DNA of 64,000 bases from DATAGF01 sp963819845 (lineage in GTDB: Bacteria; Actinomycetota; Thermoleophilia; Miltoncostaeales; Miltoncostaeaceae), in contig CAWFXQ010000002.1 in the NCBI GenBank assembly GCA_963819845.1, positions 62,001-126,000 on the forward strand. Reading direction: 5' to 3'. Numbering within the stretch: position 1 is the first letter of the stretch; each line of letters opens with the position of its first letter. Under the pieces are notes generated by a model. The model was not told the origin of the DNA, did no database searches, and worked only from the letters and a program-made list of their open reading frames with translations. Position numbers and translations under genes: made by a program. Of the stretch, positions 8,753 through 19,442 are shown in pieces.

Positions 8753-10101
8753 GCCACCGCGTGGTGGTGGTCGGGGGCGGGTTCGGCGGCGTGGAGGCGG
8801 TCAAGGCCCTGCGCCGGGCGCGGGTCGAGGTCACGATCATCGACCGGCGCAACTTCTTCTGCTTCCAGCCGCTGCTCTACCAGGTGGCCACCGGCGCGCT
8901 CTCGCCGGGCGAGATCGCCATACCGCTGCGCCAGGTGTTCAAGCGCCGCCGCGACGTGCGCGTGGTGCTCGGCGAGGTCGTCGGGCTCGACCTGGCCGCG
9001 CGGGAGGTGCGCGTCGACCCGGTGGGCGACCGCGACGCGGTGACGATCCCCTACGACACCCTGATCGTCGCCGCGGGGGCGGGGCACGCCTACCTCGGCC
9101 ACGACGAGTGGGAGCCGCTCGCCCCCGGGCTGAAGAGCCTGGAGGACGCCATCGAGATCCGCCGTCGCATCCTCACGGCCTTCGAGGCGGCCGAGGCCGA
9201 CGACGACCCGGAGCGGCGGGCCGCGTGGCTGACGTTCGTGGTGGTCGGCGGCGGGCCCACCGGCGTGGAGATCGCCGGCCAGATCGGCGAGATCGCGCGC
9301 GACACGCTGCGCCGCGACTTCCGCGCGATCGACCCCCGCTCGGCGCGGATCCTGCTGCTGGAGGGAGCCGACCGCATCCTGCTGGCGTTCGACCCGCGGC
9401 TGTCGGCCCGCGGGGCGCGGGCGCTGGCCGAGCTGGGCGCCGACGTGCGGGTTGACTCGCTCGTCGAGGACGTTGACGCCACCGGGGTCACGGTGCGCGG
9501 GCCCGACGGGAGCGCGGAGCACATCGCCGCGCGCACCGTCATCTGGGCCGCCGGGGTGCAGGCCTCGGGCCTGGCCGGGCTGCTCGGCGGGGCGAGCAGC
9601 GCCGAGGTTGACCGGGCCGGCCGGGTGACCGTGCAGCCCGACCTGACGCTCCCCGGCCACCCGGAGGTGCTCGCGCTGGGCGACATGGTGCGGGTCTCCG
9701 ACGGCGCGGGAGGGTTGGTGCCGCTGCCCGGCGTCGCACCCGCGGCGATGCAGCAGGGGCGCCACGCCGGCCGCACGGTGCGGCGCCGGCTCGAGGGCGA
9801 CGACTCCCCCCGGCCGTTCCGCTACGTTGACAAGGGCAACCTGGCCACGATCGGCCGCCTGCGGGCGGTGGGCACGATCAAGGGGCTGCGCCTGAGCGGG
9901 TTCCCGGCCTGGGCGGCCTGGCTCGGGATCCACCTCTTCTACCTGACCGGCCTCCAGAACCGCGTCGTGGTGCTCTTCCGCTGGGGGGTCAGCTTCGTCA
10001 CCCACGGGCGCGGCGCCCGGCTGATCACGCCCCCGGAGGAGGCCCCGCCCACAGGGCCAGCAGGGCGGCCACCCCCAGCAGGACCCCCAGTGGCACCCTG
10101 A
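8749..10101 (+). CDS. ndh: Type II NADH dehydrogenase (NDH-2)
   Basis: A 450-residue flavoprotein that transfers electrons from NADH to quinone without proton pumping, on the inner face of the membrane. The FAD-binding VVVVGGGFGGVEAVKAL opens the protein, the second dinucleotide fold VVGGGPTGVEIAGQIGE (about residues 164-180) binds NADH, and ALGDM (about 303-307) is the conserved FAD contact. The quinone-site helix follows in the C-terminal third, with a Pro-rich tail after about residue 425. The tail overlaps the convergent DUF2182 gene by 77 nt. Confidence 0.93.
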   Translation: MSHRVVVVGGGFGGVEAVKALRRARVEVTIIDRRNFFCFQPLLYQVATGALSPGEIAIPLRQVFKRRRDVRVVLGEVVGLDLAAREVRVDPVGDRDAVTIPYDTLIVAAGAGHAYLGHDEWEPLAPGLKSLEDAIEIRRRILTAFEAAEADDDPERRAAWLTFVVVGGGPTGVEIAGQIGEIARDTLRRDFRAIDPRSARILLLEGADRILLAFDPRLSARGARALAELGADVRVDSLVEDVDATGVTVRGPDGSAEHIAARTVIWAAGVQASGLAGLLGGASSAEVDRAGRVTVQPDLTLPGHPEVLALGDMVRVSDGAGGLVPLPGVAPAAMQQGRHAGRTVRRRLEGDDSPRPFRYVDKGNLATIGRLRAVGTIKGLRLSGFPAWAAWLGIHLFYLTGLQNRVVVLFRWGVSFVTHGRGARLITPPEEAPPTGPAGRPPPAGPPVAP

Positions 10102-10702
10102 TGCGCTCGCCGGCGGGCGTCGCGGCCTCGGCGGCCATGACCCCGCCCAGCAGCAGCATCCAGGCCGGGCCGGCGAGGCCCAGCGCCATCAGGGCCATGA
10201 CCGGCCCGCAGCAGCGCAGCGTCGCCGCCCCGTGGGCGACTCCCGCCCGCACCGCGTCGCCGGTGGGGTCGCCCGTGCGGGCCTCCGCCAGGCCCCGCTG
10301 GGCGCCGCAGCGGGCCAGCGCCCGCCGCTTGTGGGGGGTGAACTGGTAGGCGCCCGCCGCGGCCAGCGCCGCGGGCAGGGCGGCCGCGCCGGCGAGCGCC
10401 GCCGCGGCCAGCGCCGCCAGCCCCGCGACGACCCAGACCGCGAGGTAGCCGGCGGCGACCGGGGCCCGGCGGCCCTCGGCGGCGCCGATGAGCGGGGCTG
10501 CGGCCGGCAGCATCATCGCGGTGGCCATCAGCGCCCAGCCCGCCATCGCGCCCGCGGCCGTCACGCCCGGCCCGGCGTGCGCGTGGCCCCCGGCGTGGAG
10601 CAGGGGCGCCCAGGCCGTGAGGCCGGCGGCGACGAGCGCGATGGCGGCCAGCCCGGGGGCGGCCACCGCCCACGGCCACCGGGCATCGCCGGCGACGCCC
10701 AC
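10025..10702 (-). CDS. DUF2182 membrane protein (predicted metal-binding)
   Basis: About 225 residues with five or six hydrophobic segments. The motifs MAGWALMATAMMLPAAAPLI, YQFTPHKRRALARC and HGAATLRCCGPVMALM match the DUF2182 family, whose members have conserved Cys/His proposed to bind metal; function unproven. A His-rich stretch (HAGGHAHAG) sits in the first external loop. The GTG start is chosen 20 nt after the upstream zinc-ribbon stop; the exact start is uncertain. The last 77 nt run antisense to the end of ndh. It is the last gene of a coxG-zinc ribbon-DUF2182 unit. Confidence 0.72.
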   Translation of the reverse strand: MGVAGDARWPWAVAAPGLAAIALVAAGLTAWAPLLHAGGHAHAGPGVTAAGAMAGWALMATAMMLPAAAPLIGAAEGRRAPVAAGYLAVWVVAGLAALAAAALAGAAALPAALAAAGAYQFTPHKRRALARCGAQRGLAEARTGDPTGDAVRAGVAHGAATLRCCGPVMALMALGLAGPAWMLLLGGVMAAEAATPAGERIRVPLGVLLGVAALLALWAGPPPGA

Positions 10703-10722
10703 CTGCTCGCGACCCGGCGGGC

Positions 10723-10962
10723 TCAGGGGGCCCGGTCCTCCGGCGCCGCGGTGACGGCGACGTTGACCGTCCCGCAGCGCCCGCACCGGACGCGAACCTT
10801 CTTCGTCATGTAGGCGCCCTCCATCGCCGCGGCCAGGACGTTGCCGCACTCGGCGCAGACGTAGTCGTCCGGGCCGTTGCCGTGGAAGACCGCGCGCGAG
10901 GCGTCCTCCTGGATCGCGGTCCCGCCGTCGCGCGGCACCTCGCCGGGCCGGATCCGCCGCAT
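10723..10962 (-). CDS. Zinc-ribbon protein
   Basis: 79 residues. Two CxxC pairs, CAEC near the middle and CGRC about 25 residues later, form a typical zinc ribbon, with little else but a charged N-terminus. The ATG preceded by GAGG at 6 nt is chosen; a GTG 15 nt upstream (10977) is also possible. It follows coxG closely and precedes the DUF2182 gene, so it probably belongs to the CO-oxidation region, but no role is known. Confidence 0.65.
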   Translation of the reverse strand: MRRIRPGEVPRDGGTAIQEDASRAVFHGNGPDDYVCAECGNVLAAAMEGAYMTKKVRVRCGRCGTVNVAVTAAPEDRAP

Positions 10963-11003
10963 GACGATCCTCGCCACCGGTCAGCCGATCGTCGCGCCCG
11001 GGA

Positions 11004-11435
11004 TCAGAGCTCCCCGACCTTCGCGGCGAAGCTCGCGACCAGCGCGTCGAGTACGCCGGCGACGACCCCCTCGCCCATCGAGGCCGCCTTGCCGGTGATC
11101 TGGGCCGTGGTGTGGATCGCCCCGCCGCCGTCATGGAGGGTGAACACGATGGTGCCGTTGGCGTGGCCCTGACCCCCCGCCTCCCGGGACTTGACGCTCA
11201 GCACGGCACGGTGCGCGGCGGCGTCCTTCTCGACGACCTCCACCGTGCCGGTGAACGTCATCGACATCGCGCCCATCCTGACCAGGATCTCGGCCTTGAC
11301 CGCGTCCGGGTCGGTCCGCTCGGTGACGCTGGCGCCCTCGACGCACGGCACCACCCGCTCGAGGTCGGTGATGACGGCGAAGCTGTCGTCGATGGGCCGC
11401 GCCGTCGAGAAGCTGTGGTCGAGCTCAACCGCCAT
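11004..11435 (-). CDS. coxG: CoxG, CO dehydrogenase membrane-recruitment protein (SRPBCC fold)
   Basis: 143 residues of the CoxG/SRPBCC family: the opening MAVELDHSFSTARPIDDSFAVITDLERVVPCVEGA is diagnostic. In known CO oxidisers CoxG helps attach CO dehydrogenase to the cytoplasmic membrane and, from recent work on related systems, delivers quinone to it. This copy is short and lacks the C-terminal membrane-binding tail of longer CoxG proteins. It is transcribed away from the YceI-like gene across a 65-nt gap and sits 1.2 kb downstream of the main cox operon. Confidence 0.85.
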   Translation of the reverse strand: MAVELDHSFSTARPIDDSFAVITDLERVVPCVEGASVTERTDPDAVKAEILVRMGAMSMTFTGTVEVVEKDAAAHRAVLSVKSREAGGQGHANGTIVFTLHDGGGAIHTTAQITGKAASMGEGVVAGVLDALVASFAAKVGEL

Positions 11436-11500
11436 CTGCGCCGTCCTTCGTCGGGGGGTGGGCGATCACGCCGTGCCCGGGAACAATAGGCTCTGCCGGG

Positions 11501-12184
11501 ATGAGCCAGTTCTTCGGTTCCAACCCCGCCGCCCGGCCCGCCTCGGGCCCGAGGCGCGGCGTCTGGCGCCGGGACCTGCCGCGGGACTGGCGGGCCGCGT
11601 TCGACCTCGGCGACGCGCGCCCCGAGCCCCTGGCCGAGGAGGGCACGCACGTCACGCTGGGGCCGGCCGACGGCACCCTGGCCCTCCGGACCCGGCGGAC
11701 CGGGGCCGCGGCGAAGGCGGGGCACGACCTGCTGATCCACGTCACCGCCTGGGAGGCCACGCTCACCACGGGTGAGGATCCCGCCGACACCGGCATCCGG
11801 CTCGACGCGGACGGCGCGTCGCTGCGCGTGCAGGAGGGCACGGGCGGCTTGCAGGCCCTGGGGGACGACGAGAAGGCCAGCATCCTGACGACGATCGACG
11901 ACGAGATCCTCAAGCGCGCCCGGGTGACCTTCCGCTCCACCGAGGCGCGGTCCGGCGACGGGGGCGAGCTGCGCGTGCGCGGCGACCTGGCGCTCGCGGG
12001 CGCGGCGCAGCCGATCGAGGTTGACCTGCGGATGTCGGACGACGGGACGATCGTCGCCACGACGGTGATGACGCAGAGCGGCTGGGGCATGAAGCCGTAC
12101 ACCATCCTCTTCGGCGCGCTCAAGGTCGTCGACGAGATCGAGGTCCGGCTCGACGCCACGCTCCCTCAGGCTCAGTCGCCGTAG
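11501..12184 (+). CDS. YceI-like lipocalin-fold protein
   Basis: 227 residues. The second part reads like the YceI domain: GTLALRTRRTGAAAKAGHDLLI near residue 60-80, then alternating beta-strands and the internal KRARVTFRST block; YceI proteins are lipid/isoprenoid carriers or stress proteins. Unusually there is no signal peptide, so this form would be cytosolic, as in several actinobacterial paralogues. The ATG may be near-leaderless: a TAGGCT element lies about 8 nt upstream. It interrupts the cox region in the opposite orientation and its end overlaps the CoxL-like fragment by 13 nt. Confidence 0.7.
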   Translation: MSQFFGSNPAARPASGPRRGVWRRDLPRDWRAAFDLGDARPEPLAEEGTHVTLGPADGTLALRTRRTGAAAKAGHDLLIHVTAWEATLTTGEDPADTGIRLDADGASLRVQEGTGGLQALGDDEKASILTTIDDEILKRARVTFRSTEARSGDGGELRVRGDLALAGAAQPIEVDLRMSDDGTIVATTVMTQSGWGMKPYTILFGALKVVDEIEVRLDATLPQAQSP

Positions 12185-12633
12185 ACCGCCTGGGCGTCGA
12201 GGCCCCCCTCGACCCCGGGCGGCAGCTCTCCCGTCCCGTGGGCGTAGAGGGCGATGGCCTCGATCGTCCTGACCTTCTCGGGATCGCCTCCGTCGCCGTT
12301 GACCCAGGCGCCGTTCGACCACGCCAGCGTCTCCGGGGCGGCCCCGAGGGACATGCCCGCGAGCAGCTGGGCCTTGTCGCGGATCCTGTCGGTCGCGCGG
12401 GCGATAGCCGCCGGCGCGCCCGACGAGGGGCTGGTGTTGTAGCCGTGGCCGACGCCGAAGCGGTCGGTGTCCGCGGGGACCACCTTGACGTCGAGCGCCG
12501 GGACCCCGAGCGCGTCGGCGACGAGCTGGCCGTACTCGGCCTCGCGGCCGTCGGATTCGGTGGTCAGGCTGAGCACCATCTTCCCGGTCGGGTGCACCCG
12601 CAGGAAGACCGCCCGGTAGGCCTCGTTCGCCAC
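12172..12633 (-). CDS. Orphan CoxL-like fragment (partial molybdopterin domain)
   Basis: A 153-residue protein that aligns along its whole length with the middle of the CoxL encoded 4 kb upstream: LRVHPTGKMVLSL matches LRVHPSGKAVVSI, and ELPPGVEGGLDAQAVY matches PMPEGMEGGLDAQVIY. The QGQGH cofactor loop of CoxL is replaced by ESDGRE, so it should not bind the Mo cofactor in the normal way. It has its own GTG start overlapping the previous stop (TAGTG) and no internal stops, so it looks maintained. Possible roles, all inferred: structural partner of CoxL, assembly decoy, or a small subunit. Confidence 0.8.
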   Translation of the reverse strand: MANEAYRAVFLRVHPTGKMVLSLTTESDGREAEYGQLVADALGVPALDVKVVPADTDRFGVGHGYNTSPSSGAPAAIARATDRIRDKAQLLAGMSLGAAPETLAWSNGAWVNGDGGDPEKVRTIEAIALYAHGTGELPPGVEGGLDAQAVYGD

Positions 12634-12806
12634 TACCCCTCCTCCTCGTCGTCGTTGACTCCCGCCGCGGTCGCCAGGCGCTGCCGCTCCTGATGGGCGG
12701 TCAGCGCGTTGTGGTCGTCAAGGTCGCAGAACGCGGGTCGCGGCCCGCCCTGCGGGTGCGCGGGCGCGGTGGGCCGTTCGCACCCCGGATAGATGCAGGT
12801 CGTCAC
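12633..12806 (-). CDS. Mini zinc-finger-like protein in the cox operon
   Basis: 57 residues: CIYPGCERP near the N-terminus and CDLDDHN...H about 20 residues later give a possible C-C-C-H metal site; the tail is acidic (NDDEEEG). The GTG start overlaps the coxE stop by 4 nt and its TAG overlaps the start of the CoxL-like fragment, so it is firmly part of the operon. I know of no equivalent in described cox clusters. Confidence 0.7.
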   Translation of the reverse strand: MTTCIYPGCERPTAPAHPQGGPRPAFCDLDDHNALTAHQERQRLATAAGVNDDEEEG

Positions 12807-14164
12807 GCGCCCTCCCCGCCGCCGATCGCCCACCCCGGGGTGGTCTTCCCCCGGCGGGGGCCGTAGCCGCTCGGCATCGCGACGGAGCTGCCGGGCACCG
12901 GCGTGGCGCTGGCCCACGGCTCGTCGTCGGGCTCGTCCGGAGACCCGAGCGCGGCCGGGGCCGGGCCGGGATCGAGCGAGCGCGCCCCGATGGCGTTGAC
13001 CACCTCGCCCAGGGCCGCGAAGCTGTGCCCGCTCACCAGCGCGTCGCAGTGGGGCAGCGCCGCGACCATGCCGCCGGCCTGGACGGAGAACGCGCTCGCC
13101 CCCACGCGCGGGTTCACCCAGACGATGCGGTGGGCGAGCCGCGCGAGGCGGGCCATCTCGCGGCCCACGAGCGCCGGGTCGCCCCGCTCCCAGCCGTCGG
13201 AGAGGATCACGACCACCGCGCCGCGGGCCATGCCGCGGCGCCCGTGGCGGTCGTTGAACGCCTTCAGCGCGTCGCCGATCCGGGTCCCGCTCGACCAGTC
13301 CGGCGCCGCCGCGGCGGCCCGCTGGATCGCGCGCTCGGGGTTGCGCGAGCCGAGCGCGCGCGTGAGGCGCGTGAGGCGCGTGGCGAACGCGAACGCCTCG
13401 GCGTTCGGGCCGCTGCCCGCGGCGCAGGTCAGGAACTGCAGGTAGGCGCGCGCGTACGGCTCCATGGAGCCCGAGATGTCGCAGAGCATCACGAGCCTGC
13501 GGGCCGCGATGCGGCGGCGGCGGCGGCGCAGGCGCATCGGCTCGCCCCCGGTCCGCAGCCCCGCCCGCAGCGTGCGCCGCACGTCCACGCGCCGCCCTCG
13601 GCGCCCGGTGCGGTGCCGGCGGGTCCGTCGCGTCGGCGTGGCGAGCTTGAGCTGCGACATCAGGCGGTAGAGCTGGGCCAGCTCGTGCGGCTCCAGGCGG
13701 TCGAAGCTCGTGCCGGCGAGCCGCTCCTCGTCGCTGGCCATGGCCACCGGCACGTTGACCTCCTCGCCGTCCCCGTCGTCGCCGGCCGCGGCGGACCGCG
13801 GCGACGCGCCCGCGCCTCCCTCCCGCGCCGGCGCGTCGCGGCCGTCGGTCCGGCCGGACGCCGGCCGCTCGTCGGGCGGGGCGGCCTCGTCGCGCGGCGC
13901 GCCGCCGAAGACCGCGGCGAAGACGGCGTCGAAGGCCGCGACGTGCGCCGGGTCGGAGACGAAGACCGCGCGCGCCGTCCAGTACAGCCGCCGGCGGGTC
14001 ATCGGCCGCACCAGCTCCAGGGCGCGCGCCAGGTCGGCGGCGCGCGCGGGCGTCGTCGGCACTCCGGCGTCGTGCAGGCGGCGGCTCAGGGCCCCGGCCA
14101 GGGGCGGCAGGTCGAGCACGATCGTCTCGACCTCGAACGGCGTTGGGGCGACGGCGTCAGCCAC
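12803..14164 (-). CDS. coxE: CoxE, von Willebrand factor A protein
   Basis: 453 residues. N-terminal helical region, a low-complexity Pro/Arg/Ala/Asp-rich linker (about 95-130), an Arg-rich segment, then a vWA domain from about residue 225 with the MIDAS motif DISGSM and the downstream SSGTRIGDAL and LSDGWERGD motifs. In carboxidotrophs CoxE works with the AAA+ ATPase CoxD to insert sulfur and copper into the [MoSCu] site of CO dehydrogenase. Overlaps the coxD stop by 8 nt. Confidence 0.9.
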   Translation of the reverse strand: MADAVAPTPFEVETIVLDLPPLAGALSRRLHDAGVPTTPARAADLARALELVRPMTRRRLYWTARAVFVSDPAHVAAFDAVFAAVFGGAPRDEAAPPDERPASGRTDGRDAPAREGGAGASPRSAAAGDDGDGEEVNVPVAMASDEERLAGTSFDRLEPHELAQLYRLMSQLKLATPTRRTRRHRTGRRGRRVDVRRTLRAGLRTGGEPMRLRRRRRRIAARRLVMLCDISGSMEPYARAYLQFLTCAAGSGPNAEAFAFATRLTRLTRALGSRNPERAIQRAAAAAPDWSSGTRIGDALKAFNDRHGRRGMARGAVVVILSDGWERGDPALVGREMARLARLAHRIVWVNPRVGASAFSVQAGGMVAALPHCDALVSGHSFAALGEVVNAIGARSLDPGPAPAALGSPDEPDDEPWASATPVPGSSVAMPSGYGPRRGKTTPGWAIGGGEGA

Positions 14165-15077
14165 CGCTGCCCACCAGCTCCTCGAGGCCCGCCGCGCGGA
14201 CGACCTCCTGGTCCTCCCCGTACTTCAGCACCGACCCGAGGGTGAGGTCGGCCGTGGCCGCGTCCAGCCGCTCGACGCCGAGCAGGCTCAGGGCCGCCAG
14301 CCAGTCGATCGCCTCCGCGATCCCGGGGGGCTTCTGCACGTCGCTGTCGCGCATCCGCGCCACCGCGCCGGCCACCTGGACGGCCAGCGACTCCGAGGCG
14401 CCCCGCACGCGCCGGCGCACGATCTCCACCTCGCGCCGCGGGTCGGGGTAGTCGATCCACTGGTAGAGGCAGCGGCGCTTGACGGCGTCGTGAAGGTCGC
14501 GGGTGCGGTTGGAGGTCAGCACGATGATCGGCGGGTGGGTCGCGGCGATCGTGCCGATCTCCGGGATCGTCACGCGGGCGTCGCCGAGAAGCTCGAGCAG
14601 GAAGGCCTCGAAGTCGTCGTCCGCGCGGTCGATCTCGTCGATCAGCAGCACGGCGGGTCGCGGGCCGGGGTGCTCGAGCGCCCGCAGCAGCGGCCGCCGG
14701 ATGAGGTAATCCGGGCCGAAGAGGTCCTCCTCGGCCAGCTCCGTCCCGCCGGCCTCGGCGAGCCGGATGCTGAGCAGCTGGCGGGGGTAGTTCCACTCGT
14801 AGAGCGCCTCGGCGACGTCGATCCCCTCGTAGCACTGCAGCCGGACCAGCGGGGTGTCGAGGACGGCCGCGAGCGACAGGGCGGCCTCGGTCTTGCCCAC
14901 GCCCGCCTCGCCCTCCAGCAGCAGGGGCTGGGGCAGGCGCGCGCCCAGGAACATCGACGTCGCCAGCCCCTCGTCCACGAGGTAGTTGACCTCGGCCAGC
15001 CGGCGGGCGAGCGTCTCGATGTCGGGCAGCAGGGCCCGGACCTCGTCCGCGGCCTCCCCCGTGACCCGCCCGGTCAC
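14157..15077 (-). CDS. coxD: CoxD, MoxR-family AAA+ ATPase for CO dehydrogenase maturation
   Basis: 306 residues. Walker A LLEGEAGVGKTE (about 53-64), Walker B AVLLIDEIDRADDDFEAFLLELL, sensor 1 IVLTSNRTRDL and an arginine-finger helix are all visible. CoxD uses ATP to unfold or remodel apo-CO dehydrogenase so that the sulfido-copper part of the cofactor can be installed. GTG start overlaps the upstream cytidylyltransferase stop (GTGA). Length is normal for CoxD. Confidence 0.93.
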   Translation of the reverse strand: MTGRVTGEAADEVRALLPDIETLARRLAEVNYLVDEGLATSMFLGARLPQPLLLEGEAGVGKTEAALSLAAVLDTPLVRLQCYEGIDVAEALYEWNYPRQLLSIRLAEAGGTELAEEDLFGPDYLIRRPLLRALEHPGPRPAVLLIDEIDRADDDFEAFLLELLGDARVTIPEIGTIAATHPPIIVLTSNRTRDLHDAVKRRCLYQWIDYPDPRREVEIVRRRVRGASESLAVQVAGAVARMRDSDVQKPPGIAEAIDWLAALSLLGVERLDAATADLTLGSVLKYGEDQEVVRAAGLEELVGSGG

Positions 15078-15640
15078 GCCAGCACCGCCCGGTAGTCCTC
15101 CTCGGTGTCCACGTCGAGGGGGATCCGCCCCGCGACGGGGACCTCGGCGACCTCGCCCGCCCGCCGCTCGAGCAGCCGCCAGACGCCCCTGTCGCCGTGC
15201 AGCGCCGCCAGGTCGCCGAAGACGCCCCGTCCGAAGGCGAGCGGGTGCCCGAGCCCGTCCCCGTAGCGGCAGGCGGCCAGCGGCGCTCCGCCCCGGCCGG
15301 CGAGCAGGGCCTCGACCGTGCCGGCGGTCACGCCGGGCTGGTCCCCGAGCATCAGGACGAGGACGTCGCAGCGCGGGTCCACGGCGGCCAGCGCCGCGGC
15401 GATCGACGACGCGCAGCCCGAGCCGTAGTCGTCGTTGACGACCACCTCGGCCCCGGCCAGGTCCACGCTCGCGCGAACCTCGTCGGCGGCGCCGCCGATC
15501 GCGACGACGAGCTGGTCGAACGGGCAGGCGCGGGCGACCGCGACCGCGTGGCCGAGCAGCGTCCCGCCCCGGTAGGGCAGCAGCTGCTTCGGCCGCCCCA
15601 GCCGCCGCGATCCCCCGGCGCCGAGCACGAGCCCGGTCAC
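15074..15640 (-). CDS. MocA-like molybdopterin cytidylyltransferase
   Basis: About 188 residues of the MobA-like NTP transferase family. The nucleotide-binding LVLGAGGSRRLGRPKQLLPY starts the protein and VLMLGDQPGV is the metal-binding Asp motif. It would convert molybdopterin to the cytosine dinucleotide form that CO dehydrogenases need. The GTG 8 nt after the XdhC-YHS stop is preferred; a TTG at 15667 would add nine residues that overlap the YHS tail. Confidence 0.85.
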   Translation of the reverse strand: MTGLVLGAGGSRRLGRPKQLLPYRGGTLLGHAVAVARACPFDQLVVAIGGAADEVRASVDLAGAEVVVNDDYGSGCASSIAAALAAVDPRCDVLVLMLGDQPGVTAGTVEALLAGRGGAPLAACRYGDGLGHPLAFGRGVFGDLAALHGDRGVWRLLERRAGEVAEVPVAGRIPLDVDTEEDYRAVLA

Positions 15641-15647
15641 GAAGGGG

Positions 15648-16574
15648 TCAGTCGGAGCCGACGGCAAGCCCGTGCCGCGCGACGAACGCGTCCCGGCAGC
15701 CCTCGCAGCAGAAGTAGACGGTCTCGCCCCCGTGCTCGACCGACGGCGTGCCGGCGGCGGCGACCACGGTCATCCCGCAGATCGGGTCGACGGCCGTCGC
15801 CGCCGCGGCCGGGGCGGGCGACCTCGCCGGCGGCGGGCGCCCGGCCCTCGCGCCGCACGGCGACGACGCGCGCGAGGATCGAGAGCGCGATCTCGGGGGC
15901 CGTCCGGGCGCCGATGTCGATGCCGGCGGGCACGTCGATCCGTCCCAGCGCGTCCTCGGGGACCCCGTCGCCGCGCAGCTCGCCGATGACGCCGTCGCCG
16001 CGGGCGCGGCTGGCCACCAGGCCGACGTAGGGCAGCGCCAGCTCCAGCCCGCGGCGCAGGGCGGCGACCTCGTCGCGGCCGTGCGCGGCGACGATCAGGG
16101 CGAGGTCGTCACGGCGCGGCGCGACCTCGACGCCCTCGGCGTGGACGACGTCGAGCCCGACCTCCGGCCCGAGCCGCACGATCGCCCCGGCGATGGGCGT
16201 CTCCCCCACCACCAGGACGCGCGGCGCGGGGAGGGCCGGCTCCAGGAAGATCTCGATGGCGCCCCCGGACAGGCACGGGTTCTGCACCGTCACGGCCCCC
16301 TCCTCGGCCGTGTCCTGCGCGCCCTCCTCGGCGAACGGCAGGATCCGCAGCAGGACGGCCTCACCGCTCTCCAGGGCCCGCAGGGAGTGGGCGCGCACGC
16401 TGTGCTCGGCGCAGGCCCCGCCGACGAAGCCCTCGATCGACCCGTCGGCGTGCACCAGAGCGACGTCGCCGGCCCGCACGCTCGTCGGCCGCTGCGCGCG
16501 CACGACGGTGGCCGTGACGAAGGCCTGCCCGGCGGCCGCGAGCTCCCGCGCGCGCGCCGAGAGCGCCGGGGTGA

Positions 16575-16578
<4 letters not shown>
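15648..16578 (-). CDS. XdhC/CoxF-family Mo-cofactor protein fused to a YHS domain (one-base frameshift)
   Basis: Residues 1 to about 250 are XdhC-like: FVGGACAEHSV and NPCLSGGAIEIFLEP for cofactor handling, then a Rossmann half (PRVLVVGETPIAGAIVRL). XdhC proteins bind sulfurated Mo cofactor and load it into the large subunit. The frame then degrades, but shifting by one base at the CCCC/CCC runs near 15811-15818 gives a clean YHS domain: DPICGMTV, TVYFCCEGCRDAFVARHG and a TGA at 15648. Full length about 309 residues. YHS domains bind metal, often copper. The indel is probably a sequence error. Confidence 0.82.
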
Positions 16579-18961
<2,383 letters not shown>

Positions 18962-18965
<4 letters not shown>

Positions 18966-19429
18966 GTCCCCCTCTTGGCAAGGGCCTCGTGCTCGGCGGC
19001 CCAGCGGATGGCGCTGACGATGTTCTGGTACCCGGTGCAGCGGCAGATGGCGCCCGAGATGGCCGTCCGGATCTCGAGGTCGGTCGGGTTCGGGTTCTCG
19101 TCCAGCAGCGCGCGCGCCGTCATCAGCATCCCCGGGGTGCAGAACCCGCACTGCAGGGCGTGCCGCTCGTGGAAGCCCTGCTGGACGGGATCGAGCTCGC
19201 CGTCGACTTCGAGCGACTCGACCGTCTGGATCTCGTGCCCGTCGCACATCACGGCCAGCGTGGTGCACGACTTGACCGGCTCGCCGTCGATCCTCACGAC
19301 GCAGGCGCCGCAGTTGGACGTGTCGCAGCCCCAGTGGGTGCCGGTGAGGCCGAGCGTCTCTCGGATGAAGTGCACGAGCAGCAGCCGCGGCTCGACGTCG
19401 TGGGAGACCCGCTCCCCGTTGACGGTCAT
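18962..19429 (-). CDS. coxS: CoxS, CO dehydrogenase iron-sulfur subunit
   Basis: 155 residues with two [2Fe-2S] sites. The N-terminal plant-ferredoxin-like site is GCDTSNCGAC...C; the C-terminal helical site is CGFCTPG...CRCTG. It relays electrons from the Mo site in CoxL to FAD in CoxM. ATG is the only usable start after the coxM stop. Gene order M-S-L is the classic form I arrangement. Confidence 0.97.
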
Positions 19430-19442
19430 CGAGACGTTGATG

